46,001 bases of DNA from a virus. The notes below the pieces were generated by a model. The model was not told the origin of the DNA. It saw only the letters and a program-made list of their open reading frames with translations, and made no database searches. The stretch is from the IMG/VR virus record IMGVR_UViG_3300020000_000027, positions 1 through 46,001 of that record; one strand, written 5' to 3'. Below are positions 7,389 through 15,682 of this stretch, piece by piece; position 1 is the first letter of the stretch, and each line of letters opens with the position of its first letter. Made by a program: the position numbers and the translations under genes.

Positions 7389-8265
7389 TGAACGGGTCGC
7401 CATCGTCGGCACCGCCCAGACCTGGCAGAAAACGCCCTGGACGGATCCGGGGCTGAAGATCTGGAGCCTCAACGACGCCTATCGGATGAAAGGCTTCGTC
7501 CGAGCGGATGCGTGGTACGACCTCCACCCGCTGAACAAGTTCTATCACCCCGAAAACGGGATGGTGTACGCGCACCAGGTCCCACCTGGGCACTACTGCC
7601 GACCAGTGGATCACCTGACGTGGTTGGCCGGACAGTCGATCCCGGTGTGGCTGCATCCGGACTATGCGGAGCAGCATCCCGAGGCGGCGTCATGGCCGAT
7701 GGCGCGAGCGTTTCCGAAGGACGCGATTGAAGCGCACTTCGGCGGGACCGGCGCGTATTTCACCTCGTCCCCGGCGTGGATGATCGGGCAGGCCTTGATG
7801 GAGGGTGTCAAGGAGTTGCACATCTACGGGATCCATCTGGCGACGGAACACGAGTATATCGAACAGCGCCCGAACTTCGAAATGCTCTGCGGCGCGCTCC
7901 TGGGACGCGGGAAACGGACCGTCTCCGTCCACGACGGCATGCGGCGCTACGAGTCGGCGGATGGCCTCTTGGTGATTCCGGAAGCCGCGCCGATTCTCCA
8001 GAGTTCGTTTCAGTATGCGTTCGAACCCCGTCCCGCGTCCTACACCGAAACGCACAAGTGGGAGCTGCACAAGATCGATCTGAAACGGGGCCGGTTGATC
8101 GAAGCGTTGAAGCGCAAACCGGCGTGGTTGCCGTGGATCGCTGTTCCAGACGGGCGGATGTTCACCAAGACCGCGCAGGAAGAACTCTTCCGCCTCGATG
8201 CGTTGGCGGCGGATACCCACGAGATTCTCGGACGGATGCACGCGGAGGCACAGATTCATGGCTGA
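7369..8265 (+). CDS. Rossmann-like protein with LNDAY motif, possible sugar-related enzyme
   Basis: The 298-aa protein starts at TTG 7369 behind an AGGAG sequence and overlaps the previous gene by 20 bp. It opens with a nucleotide-binding-like strand and turn, RVAIVGTAQTW, followed by IWSLNDAYRMKG and WYDLHP. That combination recurs in phage proteins of unknown function with a Rossmann-like domain, sometimes placed near glycosyltransferases. Further on come MIGQALMEGVKELHIYGIHL and a C-terminal helix-rich region. An enzyme acting on nucleotide sugars or a surface polymer is possible but unproven. Its place inside the tail operon is notable given the sugar cassette elsewhere in the genome. Confidence 0.55.
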   Translation: MSLTSNSERVAIVGTAQTWQKTPWTDPGLKIWSLNDAYRMKGFVRADAWYDLHPLNKFYHPENGMVYAHQVPPGHYCRPVDHLTWLAGQSIPVWLHPDYAEQHPEAASWPMARAFPKDAIEAHFGGTGAYFTSSPAWMIGQALMEGVKELHIYGIHLATEHEYIEQRPNFEMLCGALLGRGKRTVSVHDGMRRYESADGLLVIPEAAPILQSSFQYAFEPRPASYTETHKWELHKIDLKRGRLIEALKRKPAWLPWIAVPDGRMFTKTAQEELFRLDALAADTHEILGRMHAEAQIHG

Positions 8266-9061
8266 TCCAGGAGTGGGCTACGACGGCAATCCGATCGGCC
8301 CATCGAACGGCGGCACGGCGAACAACTCCGATTTCCTGAAGCAGCTCGCGGCGGCACTCGCGGCCGTGGGTGGCGGGATCGGCGGACGGGCCATTGCCAA
8401 CGGGCAGGGCAATCCGTTGACGCAGGCGGTCCCGCCCGAGCTGTCCTCGATGCTCACGCAGGCTAATCAGCGACAGGCCTATCAGAACCCGTTGTTTCAG
8501 GCGACGACACAGGGCGTCTACGACATGCTGCCGGATTTTGCCAAGACCGGCACATCGCTGAGTGGGACGCTCGGCAACAGCATCCCGGCGCCGAGTGCGT
8601 CCGGCGGGGGCGCAGGCTTCGGCGCGGGCGCGGCCGTGGGTGCGGGTGGTGCGGCGGGCTTGCTGGCCTTGCTCGGCAAACTCGGCGGCGGCGGGGGGGG
8701 CGGGGGCGATCTCGCGAAAGCCTTCGACGCGATCAAGAACAAATTTCATCGCGGCGGTCAGGGCGGCGGCACGTCCGTGCAGCAAGTCGCGAGTCCGAAC
8801 GCGGGCTATTTCGATTCGAACGGCGATTGGCAGTCCGGATTCGAAGACGCGAACACGTCCACGCCGGAGACGAGCGGGCGGGCATTCGGACCGGACGGCA
8901 CACCGTTGCCGACGGGATTCGATCCGACGCAGAGCGCCGGCCGGACCACGAACGGCGATCCGAATCAGGCGTTGTGGGACTGGCTCGCGCAGAACGGCTT
9001 CGGCGGACAGTACGGCGGCGGCGGAGGGGATCTCGGCCCCGCAGAAGGGTTCAAACCCTAA
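8258..9061 (+). CDS. Gly-rich internal virion protein candidate
   Basis: The 267-aa protein starts at ATG 8258, eight bases before the previous stop. An Ala/Gly-rich, weakly hydrophobic helix lies near residues 25-45. A second, longer Gly/Ala stretch at about residues 112-150 ends in eight consecutive glycines. The rest is Asn/Gly/Asp-rich and probably disordered. Together with the next three large genes it forms a block resembling ejection-protein genes of podoviruses. The eight-G run at 8693-8700 is a sequencing risk, but the frame stays open and fits the downstream sequence. Confidence 0.6.
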   Translation: MADPGVGYDGNPIGPSNGGTANNSDFLKQLAAALAAVGGGIGGRAIANGQGNPLTQAVPPELSSMLTQANQRQAYQNPLFQATTQGVYDMLPDFAKTGTSLSGTLGNSIPAPSASGGGAGFGAGAAVGAGGAAGLLALLGKLGGGGGGGGDLAKAFDAIKNKFHRGGQGGGTSVQQVASPNAGYFDSNGDWQSGFEDANTSTPETSGRAFGPDGTPLPTGFDPTQSAGRTTNGDPNQALWDWLAQNGFGGQYGGGGGDLGPAEGFKP

Positions 9062-10188
9062 TGGCGGTCTTTGATTTCCAGAGCGGCGACTACACCGATC
9101 CGATCCCGACGAACCAGAACGGGTCGCAGGTCGGCAGCGGCATTCCGTGGGCGAACGGCGCGAGTCAGCCATCCGGTGCTCCGGCTGGGTTTACGTGGAA
9201 CGACACCATGGCGTCCTATGAGCCCACGCCGGGGACGGCGGCCACAGGCAGTCAGGCGACGGCTCCGAACAATCACAGCCGGATCGATCAGGCGCTGGCC
9301 TCGGCACAGTCCACGGACGATCCGAATTATTGGTACGGGAAACTCGACAGCGATCCCAACGGGTACGGCTCCGCATGGGACTATTGGGCGGGCCGGATCG
9401 CACAGGGCGATGGTGCGCTCGGCGTCCGCCAAGGCACGGTGCAGAAGTTTCAGGACGGCCCCGCCGCGTCACCCTCAAGCTATACCCCTCCGCCGGCTGG
9501 CGGGAACTATAGCGCCACGAATCCGTTCAGCGATGCCGCGACCAAGAACTATATCGATCTGTTGAACTCGCGGATTCAGCAACTCCTGACGCCGCAACAG
9601 AACCCCGACATCGGGCCGCTGCTGGACTACATGCGGAAATACTTCACGCAACTCCAGCAGCCGACCTACACCGACGCGCAGCGGGCGACGATTGCCACCC
9701 AGCAACTTGATCCGATGGAGCGCCAGCGGCAGGCGGAACTGAAGAACGTCGCCTTGACGATGGCGAATCGTGGCATCACACCGGGGTCTGGTCCCTATCT
9801 CCAGGCCGAACGCGACATCAACCAGAAGTACGACTCGCTCCGCGCACAGGCGCAAGGCGGGCAGGCGGTCAACGAGATCAACTTGGGACGAGCGAATCAG
9901 CAGCAGGCCGTGGATGTCGGCTCCGCGATTGCCTCGTTGCAGAACGGCATGTTCCAGCAGCAGGACCAGCGGGCGAATCAGGCGGTGACCGCGGCCTCAC
10001 AGATCCCGAACCTCGCGCAGCAGCGGCTGAGTCAGGCGATTCAGTTGCTGAATGGAAACAACGTGAACCCGGCATCGCTCGTCGGTTCGCTGCAGGGTTT
10101 TCAGCAGCAGGGGCTGAATCAGAACTCACAGGACAGTCAGTACTGGGCGTCGATCATCGCAGCCATGGCGAAGGCCTTCGGACTCTAA
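9061..10188 (+). CDS. Gln/Asn-rich internal virion (ejection) protein
   Basis: The 375-aa protein starts at ATG 9061 overlapping the previous TAA. Residues 1-150 are low complexity (Ser, Gly, Pro, Asp). The second half is helical and rich in Gln, Ala and Asn, with ERDINQKYDSLRAQAQ and a long QQQ-containing coiled segment. This composition is typical of proteins carried inside podovirus heads and ejected ahead of DNA. No catalytic motif such as lytic transglycosylase ES or GLMQ is visible. Assignment is by composition and gene order. Confidence 0.6.
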   Translation: MAVFDFQSGDYTDPIPTNQNGSQVGSGIPWANGASQPSGAPAGFTWNDTMASYEPTPGTAATGSQATAPNNHSRIDQALASAQSTDDPNYWYGKLDSDPNGYGSAWDYWAGRIAQGDGALGVRQGTVQKFQDGPAASPSSYTPPPAGGNYSATNPFSDAATKNYIDLLNSRIQQLLTPQQNPDIGPLLDYMRKYFTQLQQPTYTDAQRATIATQQLDPMERQRQAELKNVALTMANRGITPGSGPYLQAERDINQKYDSLRAQAQGGQAVNEINLGRANQQQAVDVGSAIASLQNGMFQQQDQRANQAVTAASQIPNLAQQRLSQAIQLLNGNNVNPASLVGSLQGFQQQGLNQNSQDSQYWASIIAAMAKAFGL

Positions 10189-11853
10189 ATGGGACAGTTT
10201 GATCAGTCCGTCGATGAGCAGGGGGTGAATCTCACCCCGGCACCGGGGCTGGATCCGTTGTCGGCGCAGAACCTCGGCGTCCCGCCCGCGTTGATTCAGG
10301 GCGCGATGCCGCAGGCGCCGATGGGTCCGGCGATGGCCCCGCCGATGCTGCCGCAGGCGCCGCAAGCGCCCGCGCAGCCGGGGAATGTCCAGCACCTGAT
10401 CTCGATGGCGTTGCTCGGCCTCGCCGCGGGTCTGGGCTCACGGCATGGCGGGGGCGGGGTCGCGAACGGTCTGATGGCGGGGCAGCAGGCGAATCAGGAT
10501 CAGCGCCAACAGCAGTTTCACGATCAGCAGGTCCAGTTTCAGCAGGCGCAACAGGAAGCGATCCGCCAGCAGCAGATGCGGGATCGCGAACAGCAGATCG
10601 CGGCGGCGGCCCAGCAGCAGCGGGAGAAGAACCTGCAAGGCGCCCTGATGACGATTCAGGCGGATGTCAAGAAGCTGCCGGATAAGGCGACCTACGACCA
10701 GCGGATCGAAGGCTACGCGAACCTGTTGCGCGGATCGGGCTATCGGTTGGATGCGAACTGGCTCCGGCAGGCCGTGCCGTATATCGCCCCGGACAAGAAA
10801 GCCCAAGCACAAGAGGCGGTGGCGGCGTTCTTCAAGAATCCGCTGAACGCGCAGCAGTTGAAAGACAACCCGCAGGCCGTGGCGAACGGGTCGATCCTGT
10901 TCGATGCGAACGGCGACGGGGTGAAAGAACTCACACCCCTCCGGAAATTGATGGACCTCGCGGAGATGTCCATGATTTCCGACGACCATGGCCAGCCCTT
11001 GACGTTGGCGCCGTCGATCTCTGGCGACAACATGCAGGTGGCGCTGAAGACCAAGCTGAATCTGTTCCGCTCGGAGAACCATCGGGAGCCGAACCCGAAG
11101 GAGATGGATCAGCTTGTCACTGAGGCGCGGACCCCGGTGAAAGACCCTGAGATGGCGGATCTGGCGAAGACGAGCAAGGAACTCCAGATCGCCTTGCAGC
11201 GGATTCAACTCGGCCAGCAGCCGTCGCCGGATGACGCAGCGACGTTTGCCCAGCAGCTCGTGGATCACAAGCTGGCGCCGAGTCAGGTGCAACTCTTCGG
11301 CGGGTTCGGCGCGCAGGGCGCGACGTTTAAGCGCATGGTCGGGACGGCTGCGCTGAAGATTGATCCGACGTTCAACTGGGAAGAAGCGGAATCGACCTAT
11401 CAGCTCGTGAAATCCCCGTCGTTCCAGAACACCGTCCGCTATATGGATAGCGTGGTGGAGTCGATGCCGCGCCTGCAGCAGACGGCGAATCAACTCGGGA
11501 ATGGCAACATCCGCTCGTTGAATGCGCTGGTCAATGCCGGGAAGAACCAGATCAACAACGTCGATGTGAAGAAGTTCAAGACCGACGTGCTCTTTGTCTC
11601 GGATGAGATCGCCAAGATCCTCCAGGGCGGAGGCACTGGCAGCGGCACCTCAGACGCGAAACTCCGACAGGCAGGGGAGATTCTCAGCACTTCGGACAGT
11701 CCGCGGGCGATTGCGGCGGCGTTGGGTGAGGCTTCGGCGCTGATGGCGAATCGACGGTCCGCCCTTACGCGGGGCACCTATCTAGATCGACCCGCAGCAG
11801 CAGCGACGAGTGATCCGGCGGCGTCAGCCCGTCAGAAGTTGCAGAACCGCTGA
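10189..11853 (+). CDS. Large Gln-rich internal virion (ejection) protein
   Basis: The 554-aa protein has a Pro/Ala/Met-rich N-terminus (residues 15-65), a short hydrophobic stretch (LISMALLGLAAGLG), and a very Gln-rich coiled coil at about residues 95-145. A long helical body follows with KLPDKATYDQRIEGYANLL and several KE/EK-rich helices. Length, helicity and position match the large ejection proteins of short-tailed phages. It starts directly after the previous TAA and its TGA overlaps the next ATG (TGATG). No peptidoglycan-hydrolase signature was found by reading. Confidence 0.6.
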   Translation: MGQFDQSVDEQGVNLTPAPGLDPLSAQNLGVPPALIQGAMPQAPMGPAMAPPMLPQAPQAPAQPGNVQHLISMALLGLAAGLGSRHGGGGVANGLMAGQQANQDQRQQQFHDQQVQFQQAQQEAIRQQQMRDREQQIAAAAQQQREKNLQGALMTIQADVKKLPDKATYDQRIEGYANLLRGSGYRLDANWLRQAVPYIAPDKKAQAQEAVAAFFKNPLNAQQLKDNPQAVANGSILFDANGDGVKELTPLRKLMDLAEMSMISDDHGQPLTLAPSISGDNMQVALKTKLNLFRSENHREPNPKEMDQLVTEARTPVKDPEMADLAKTSKELQIALQRIQLGQQPSPDDAATFAQQLVDHKLAPSQVQLFGGFGAQGATFKRMVGTAALKIDPTFNWEEAESTYQLVKSPSFQNTVRYMDSVVESMPRLQQTANQLGNGNIRSLNALVNAGKNQINNVDVKKFKTDVLFVSDEIAKILQGGGTGSGTSDAKLRQAGEILSTSDSPRAIAAALGEASALMANRRSALTRGTYLDRPAAAATSDPAASARQKLQNR

Positions 11854-13490
11854 TGGACCAGAACCAGAACGCGCTCACTGACGAAGAGCTCATGACCGTC
11901 GCGGATGATCCCGCCCTGAGGGCGAAATTGACGCCCGATGAAATGGGTCGTCTGTCCGTGCTTCGCGCTGCCAAGAGCGAGCGATCCGGCGGACCGGTGG
12001 CCCGATTTGTTGAGAATGCGATCCAACCGCTCGCGCAGGCGCCGGAGATGCTCTTAAAGATGGGGCAGGGACTGATGCCGACAGAGGCGGGGTCCAAGGC
12101 GCGAGAGGAACTCGTCCGCGGTGTAACTGATCCGATGGTCGAACGGCTCCAGATGGCGGCGCAGGCGCATCGCGAAGGCCGTCCAGCCGCGGCGCTCGGC
12201 AATGCCGCTGCCGCCTTCCCCGTGATCGGTCCTGCTGTCGCGCATGGCATTGATCAAATGCGGGAGGGGGACATCGCTGGCGGCGCGGGGACCCTGACTG
12301 GCGTCGCGGCCCCATTTGTGGCGGGACCATTGGCACGTGGTGGGGTGGCCGCGTTGCGCGGGACCACGATCGGTGAAGGCCTCGCGGACATGGCCGACGC
12401 CTCCGCGAATCGACGCATGGTGGATACCATCGTGCCGAAGGTGGGCGCGAATAAGGTCCGCCTCGGGAACCAGGCCACCGAGATCGCGCCGCAACTCCTG
12501 CGAGAACCTGGATTATCTGCCTACTCACGTAGCGGGCTGGCAGACAAGATCAGCGCGAATCTTGATAGCGCAATTGAGGGTCTTGACCGCGCCGCAGATA
12601 ATCGCGGCATTACTGGGCAGGTGAAGACAGGCCCGCTCCTTAAGCAAATCGACGCCGCGATCAGCGATCTCACGGCGCAGCCCGTCGAGGCATCAAAGGC
12701 GCCACGAACGACGCTGACGCCGCCGAGTGTCACAAAGGCCCAGCAGGTCAGTGGCATCACGGGAGAACTGACGGACGGGCAAGTCGCTCGCGTAGAGCCC
12801 TATGGGACTGCCGTCGAGCCCGCTCCAAATCGTGCCCAGCTCGACACGCTGAAGCGGATGCGCGATGAGGTGGCCGCGCTCGGCCCAGTCGCATCCTATG
12901 AGGCGATCCGGCGGATCCGATCGTCATGGGACCAAGTCGCGAAGGTCAAATACAGCCCAGCGATCTCGCCGGACTATCTCGCACGGCAGGGCGAAGCAAC
13001 CGGAGCCGCTAAAGGCGCTGGTGCGATGCGAGAGGCGTTGGCCGCGGCGGATCCGGCGACGGCGCAGGCCAACGAGACTTATCACCTCTACAGGACCGCG
13101 AATGATGTGATTCAAGCCGCGGAGCAGGCGGATCGCGTCAGGCCGAATCGAGGGCGCGGGATTATGGCGCGGACTACCGGGGCCATGATCGGCGCGGAAT
13201 CCGGCGGCGCTGTCGGTGCGGGGATTGGCGCGATGGTGGCCACGATCGCGGATAAAGCGGCGGAAATGGCCCCGACGTTTCAGGTGGCGATTGCCCGTCG
13301 TCTCGCGGCGGTCGCGGATGCCTTGCGTGCGGGTGACACCCAGACCGCACAAGCCCTTGTGGATCGCACGGTGGCGCGATTCCCCGCGGTAAAAACGGGT
13401 TTGAAGATTACCGGAAAGATGACGCCAGCGATGGCGACGGGCGAGTCCGCCATTCCACTCGCCGCTCAGGATCAACAGAAGCGCCCGTAG
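11853..13490 (+). CDS. Internal virion protein with C-terminal membrane-active segment
   Basis: The 545-aa protein is last in the ejection-protein block. It is mostly helical and rich in Ala, with Gly/Ala segments at about residues 110-165 (GPAVAHG, then VAAPFVAGPLA) and a Gly/Ala hydrophobic stretch around residue 445-460 (GGAVGAGIGAMVATI). Such weakly hydrophobic stretches are common in proteins that insert into the envelope during DNA ejection. The C-terminal 80 residues are helical and basic. Its 3' end overlaps a convergent small membrane-protein frame by about 83 bp. Function is inferred from context only. Confidence 0.6.
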   Translation: MDQNQNALTDEELMTVADDPALRAKLTPDEMGRLSVLRAAKSERSGGPVARFVENAIQPLAQAPEMLLKMGQGLMPTEAGSKAREELVRGVTDPMVERLQMAAQAHREGRPAAALGNAAAAFPVIGPAVAHGIDQMREGDIAGGAGTLTGVAAPFVAGPLARGGVAALRGTTIGEGLADMADASANRRMVDTIVPKVGANKVRLGNQATEIAPQLLREPGLSAYSRSGLADKISANLDSAIEGLDRAADNRGITGQVKTGPLLKQIDAAISDLTAQPVEASKAPRTTLTPPSVTKAQQVSGITGELTDGQVARVEPYGTAVEPAPNRAQLDTLKRMRDEVAALGPVASYEAIRRIRSSWDQVAKVKYSPAISPDYLARQGEATGAAKGAGAMREALAAADPATAQANETYHLYRTANDVIQAAEQADRVRPNRGRGIMARTTGAMIGAESGGAVGAGIGAMVATIADKAAEMAPTFQVAIARRLAAVADALRAGDTQTAQALVDRTVARFPAVKTGLKITGKMTPAMATGESAIPLAAQDQQKRP

Positions 13491-13572
13491 GGGCTGGGAT
13501 CAGCAGCGCCAGCACGAAGAAGCCGAGCCAGATCAAGAGACACGCGACGACATAAAACGCCACACGGCGCAT
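13408..13572 (-). CDS. Small single-span membrane protein on the minus strand
   Basis: The 54-aa frame runs from ATG 13572 to its stop at 13408. It starts MRRVAF, continues with a strong transmembrane helix (YVVACLLIWLGFFVLALL), and ends in a polar Arg/Ser/Pro tail. Positive residues before the span suggest a cytoplasmic N-terminus. A TACAAT hexamer lies a few bases before ATG on the minus strand, so a near-leaderless transcript is possible. It covers the 112-bp non-coding gap between the ejection and lysis genes. With the frame at 1344-1463 it is the second antisense mini-membrane protein in the late operon. Confidence 0.45.
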   Translation of the reverse strand: MRRVAFYVVACLLIWLGFFVLALLIPAPTGASVDPERRVEWRTRPSPSLASSFR

Positions 13573-13602
13573 AGACGAATTGTAACCCAAGCAGGGACCG
13601 GG

Positions 13603-13779
13603 ATGACCTTAAACGACGACTACACGGCTGGCGAAATTAAGCGGTCTTTGGCTCGGATCGAGGAGTCCATGGTGACGCAGGCCGAATTTCAGCCGGTGGC
13701 GCGGATCGTCTATGGCCTCTGTGCCCTGCTCCTCACGGGGATGATCCTGGCCTTGGTCAAGCTGGTGCTCATCAAGTGA
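13603..13779 (+). CDS. Holin-like / XhlA-type small membrane protein
   Basis: The 58-aa protein has a soluble N-terminal helix (GEIKRSLARIEESMVT) followed by a single membrane span (IVYGLCALLLTGMILALVKL). This helix-then-span pattern, with R.E.S.VT.AEF.PV.RIVYG, is widespread in phages next to lysis genes and is often annotated as holin or hemolysin XhlA-like. ATG 13603 is preceded by GGGACCGGG. It opens the gene block after the ejection proteins, consistent with a role in membrane lesion formation or lysis timing. Function is inferred. Confidence 0.55.
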   Translation: MTLNDDYTAGEIKRSLARIEESMVTQAEFQPVARIVYGLCALLLTGMILALVKLVLIK

Positions 13780-13889
13780 CGAAGCCCTACGTCACCCTGA
13801 CGTTTTTGGAATGGCTGAAGTTGACCACCAAGGCCGCGAAGTGCGATCGGCTGGTCGCGGCTTACGAAGCGGAGAACAAGACAGCATGA
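13776..13889 (+). CDS. Small hypothetical protein (37 aa)
   Basis: It starts at GTG 13776 within the previous stop (GTGA overlap) and ends with TGA overlapping ATG 13886. The product is 37 aa, with an aromatic N-terminal part (YVTLTFLEWLKL) and a basic/acidic amphipathic helix (AKCDRLVAAYEAENK). Both tight overlaps argue it is translated. Function unknown; it may be an accessory of the lysis block. Confidence 0.45.
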   Translation: MTKPYVTLTFLEWLKLTTKAAKCDRLVAAYEAENKTA

Positions 13890-14158
13890 TTTGCATCAAG
13901 CGGGATGTCACCGATCCGGCCGCCAAGCCGTTGCTGCTGGCGAAAGCCTTTCAGACCAACGCGGACGGCTCCACGTCGATCCTGATGCCCGATGGCACCT
14001 TTGCCTATCAGGAACCGATGGTCTACGGCCTCTTCCATTTCAGCCAAGAGCCGATGGGCGCGTATCAGCACTGCAAGGTGCAGGGGCAGCTCGTCGCGTT
14101 CTGGACCCGTCCGCAAGATCCGCCCTACGTCTATTCGTGGGTGGAGCTGCCGAATTGA
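13886..14158 (+). CDS. Hypothetical protein of the lysis/accessory block (90 aa)
   Basis: It starts at ATG 13886, sharing four bases with the previous gene (ATGA). The product is small and predicted beta-rich (MICIKRDV..., then GTFAYQEPMVYGLFHF, then VYSWVEL), possibly a small barrel or sandwich. There is no signal peptide and no membrane span. Its end overlaps the TTG start of the 305-aa gene. I do not recognise a family. Confidence 0.55.
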   Translation: MICIKRDVTDPAAKPLLLAKAFQTNADGSTSILMPDGTFAYQEPMVYGLFHFSQEPMGAYQHCKVQGQLVAFWTRPQDPPYVYSWVELPN

Positions 14159-15072
14159 ATCTGGCGCTCTTCGGCGGATCGGGTGCTCCGGTCTGGCCGT
14201 CGCATCTGCACGACTGGTCAGGGGCGTTCTGTATCCCGGGCGCGATGCCGTGCGATCTTACCTTCATCGGGAACGACGGGACGCCGCGTCTCTACGGTGA
14301 CGGCCAACGGATCTGGACGCCTGCGTATGGGTCGTATCCCGACCTCTGGCGTGCGGAGATGTTGCGCCTCTATAAGGCTCGCCGCTACACGCATTTTGTC
14401 TACAACATCGCGTCTCCTGATGGCGTCTACCACGACGACTATCCGGCGATGGCGGATGATCCGGTGCGTGCGCGCCGCGACCTGACTGAAATACTTCGCG
14501 CCGGCCTGATCCCCGTCGTCGCGTGTTGCAACGATGCGAATGGCGGCAGTGTCACGCCCTACGCCTCTGTCCGTGCCTGCCAAGAGCTGATCCCGATTGC
14601 CTTCCCGATGTGGGAGTGCAACGGTCCCCTTGGTGTGGATCAAATGATCAACGGGCAGAGCGTCGGCCGTATCGGAGACTGCATCAGGAACACCCGCGCC
14701 GCGCTCCTGCCGCAGACGTTGCTCTATGTGCATTTCACCGCGGGGCATGGGGCTGGGGCTGAACCCGAGGGCGACTGGTGGCAGTGGTTCGCAGCGGCGG
14801 TGAATGGCGCGGGCCTGCTCTCCCAGGATGACCACTGGTATGACTGGCGTGCGACGGCCTCCGGCCTCGCGGATACCGCGCGGCATCTCAAAGGACAGGT
14901 CGCGGGCTGGGCCGGACTCAACCTCGATAACGTCGCGTTTGAGCAACAGACGACGGTGCTCTATCGCGGTCGCACCGAGCAGGAAGGTCTGGACTTCATG
15001 GCGAACGTGATGGCCGGTCAAACACAACTCGCCGGATTTTGTGACAGCGGACACGTCAAGGAGACAGCATGA
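14155..15072 (+). CDS. TIM-barrel-like hydrolase candidate (possible lysin or virion glycosidase)
   Basis: The start is taken as TTG 14155 (TTGA overlap with the previous stop), giving about 305 aa. The sequence has alternating strands and helices with many Trp, Tyr, Asp and His residues, as in glycoside-hydrolase-like barrels. Examples are YTHFVYNIASPDG, then a helix ending RAGLIPVVACCND, then LLYVHFTAGHG, GDWWQWF and WAGLNLDNVAF. Acidic residues at strand ends (NDANGG, EPEGDW) could be catalytic. It lies between holin-like and lipoprotein genes, so an endolysin role is possible, but no standard muramidase, amidase or peptidase motif is present. Function is inferred. Confidence 0.5.
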   Translation: MNLALFGGSGAPVWPSHLHDWSGAFCIPGAMPCDLTFIGNDGTPRLYGDGQRIWTPAYGSYPDLWRAEMLRLYKARRYTHFVYNIASPDGVYHDDYPAMADDPVRARRDLTEILRAGLIPVVACCNDANGGSVTPYASVRACQELIPIAFPMWECNGPLGVDQMINGQSVGRIGDCIRNTRAALLPQTLLYVHFTAGHGAGAEPEGDWWQWFAAAVNGAGLLSQDDHWYDWRATASGLADTARHLKGQVAGWAGLNLDNVAFEQQTTVLYRGRTEQEGLDFMANVMAGQTQLAGFCDSGHVKETA

Positions 15073-15389
15073 AACGACTACTCATCGCGCCGTTGTTGGC
15101 GCTCTCGCTCACCGGGTGTCATCTCGCGCATCACCTCACCCAAGCGCAAGTCGTGAGCATCCTCACCGATGCGGGATTCGGCGTCGGTGTCGGGTGTGGC
15201 GCCGGCTGGCTGGAACCACCGTTGTGCGTCATCGCGAAACGGGTGCTGGATGATGCGCGAGCCGCGGCCGAACATGCGGATGCCGGCTGGCAGGCTGCGG
15301 CGAAAGCGGTCCTCGTGACCGACGAATCGCAGCTCCCGGAGGACAGCAAACTCCGTCCCTACTTTGATGCGGCGATCTCGCTGCTGTGA
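15069..15389 (+). CDS. Lipoprotein in the lysis block
   Basis: The 106-aa protein begins MKRLLIAPLLALSLTGC, a lipoprotein signal peptide with lipobox LTGC, so Cys17 would be lipidated. The mature part has a Gly/Cys-rich turn region (GFGVGVGCGAGW) and an Ala-rich helix. ATG 15069 is preceded by AAGGAGA, a strong ribosome site, and overlaps the upstream stop. In phages such lipoproteins act as outer spanins or as exclusion factors. The lysis-block position favours the first, but the sequence is not a recognisable Rz1. Confidence 0.7.
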   Translation: MKRLLIAPLLALSLTGCHLAHHLTQAQVVSILTDAGFGVGVGCGAGWLEPPLCVIAKRVLDDARAAAEHADAGWQAAAKAVLVTDESQLPEDSKLRPYFDAAISLL

Positions 15390-15466
15390 AGGGGATGTCC
15401 GATCTCAAGCCGCTGGAGCCGAGTATTAAGTATCTCGGGTATTTCTATCCCGGCTTCTGGCCGTGA
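15386..15466 (+). CDS. Tiny hypothetical protein (26 aa)
   Basis: It runs from GTG 15386 (GTGA overlap with the lipoprotein stop) to TGA 15464-15466, which itself overlaps GTG 15463 of the next gene. ATG 15395 is an alternative start. The peptide is rich in aromatic residues and Pro at its end (KYLGYFYPGFWP). The paired overlaps suggest it is a translated link in the operon. No function can be proposed. Confidence 0.35.
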   Translation: MKGMSDLKPLEPSIKYLGYFYPGFWP

Positions 15467-15681
15467 GTGACAAGCCGATCCTGCATGCCTTGGTCGCATA
15501 TTTCTCGCCGGTCTTTGGACTCGTGTCGGATCCCCGGATCATGCCCTTAGAAGAAGCGGTGGACTATCAGCGTGTGGGCTATGTCGTGTTTGTCGATCCG
15601 GGCGATGAAGAAGACCTCGTGCGATGGGAACAGGTCGAACGCAGTCGGACTGTGAAGAAGCGCGGCTGGTTACGAGATTGA
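15463..15681 (+). CDS. Small hypothetical protein (72 aa)
   Basis: It starts at GTG 15463. The 72-aa product has a hydrophobic N-terminal part (ILHALVAYFSPVFGLVSD) that is short for a full membrane span, then an acidic middle (DPGDEEDLVRWEQVE) and a basic end (KKRGWLRD). It may be a small soluble protein with a beta core. Neighbours are lipoproteins and tiny frames of the lysis block. No family recognised. Confidence 0.5.
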   Translation: MSDKPILHALVAYFSPVFGLVSDPRIMPLEEAVDYQRVGYVVFVDPGDEEDLVRWEQVERSRTVKKRGWLRD

Positions 15682-15682
15682 T

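Noticed and set aside
8019-8030. GTTCGAACCCC, resembling a tRNA T-arm
   Set aside because: It lies inside a well-supported gene, and I could not find matching acceptor, D or anticodon stems nearby. No tRNA gene was recognised anywhere in the window.
8693-8700. Run of eight G as a possible frameshift error
   Set aside because: The frame continues with plausible protein on both sides and ends at an ATG overlap typical of this genome, so no correction is needed.
10438-11493. Open minus-strand frame (351 codons) opposite an ejection-protein gene
   Set aside because: His/Arg/Leu-rich composition with no motif. It is explained by the codon usage of the Gln-rich protein on the plus strand.
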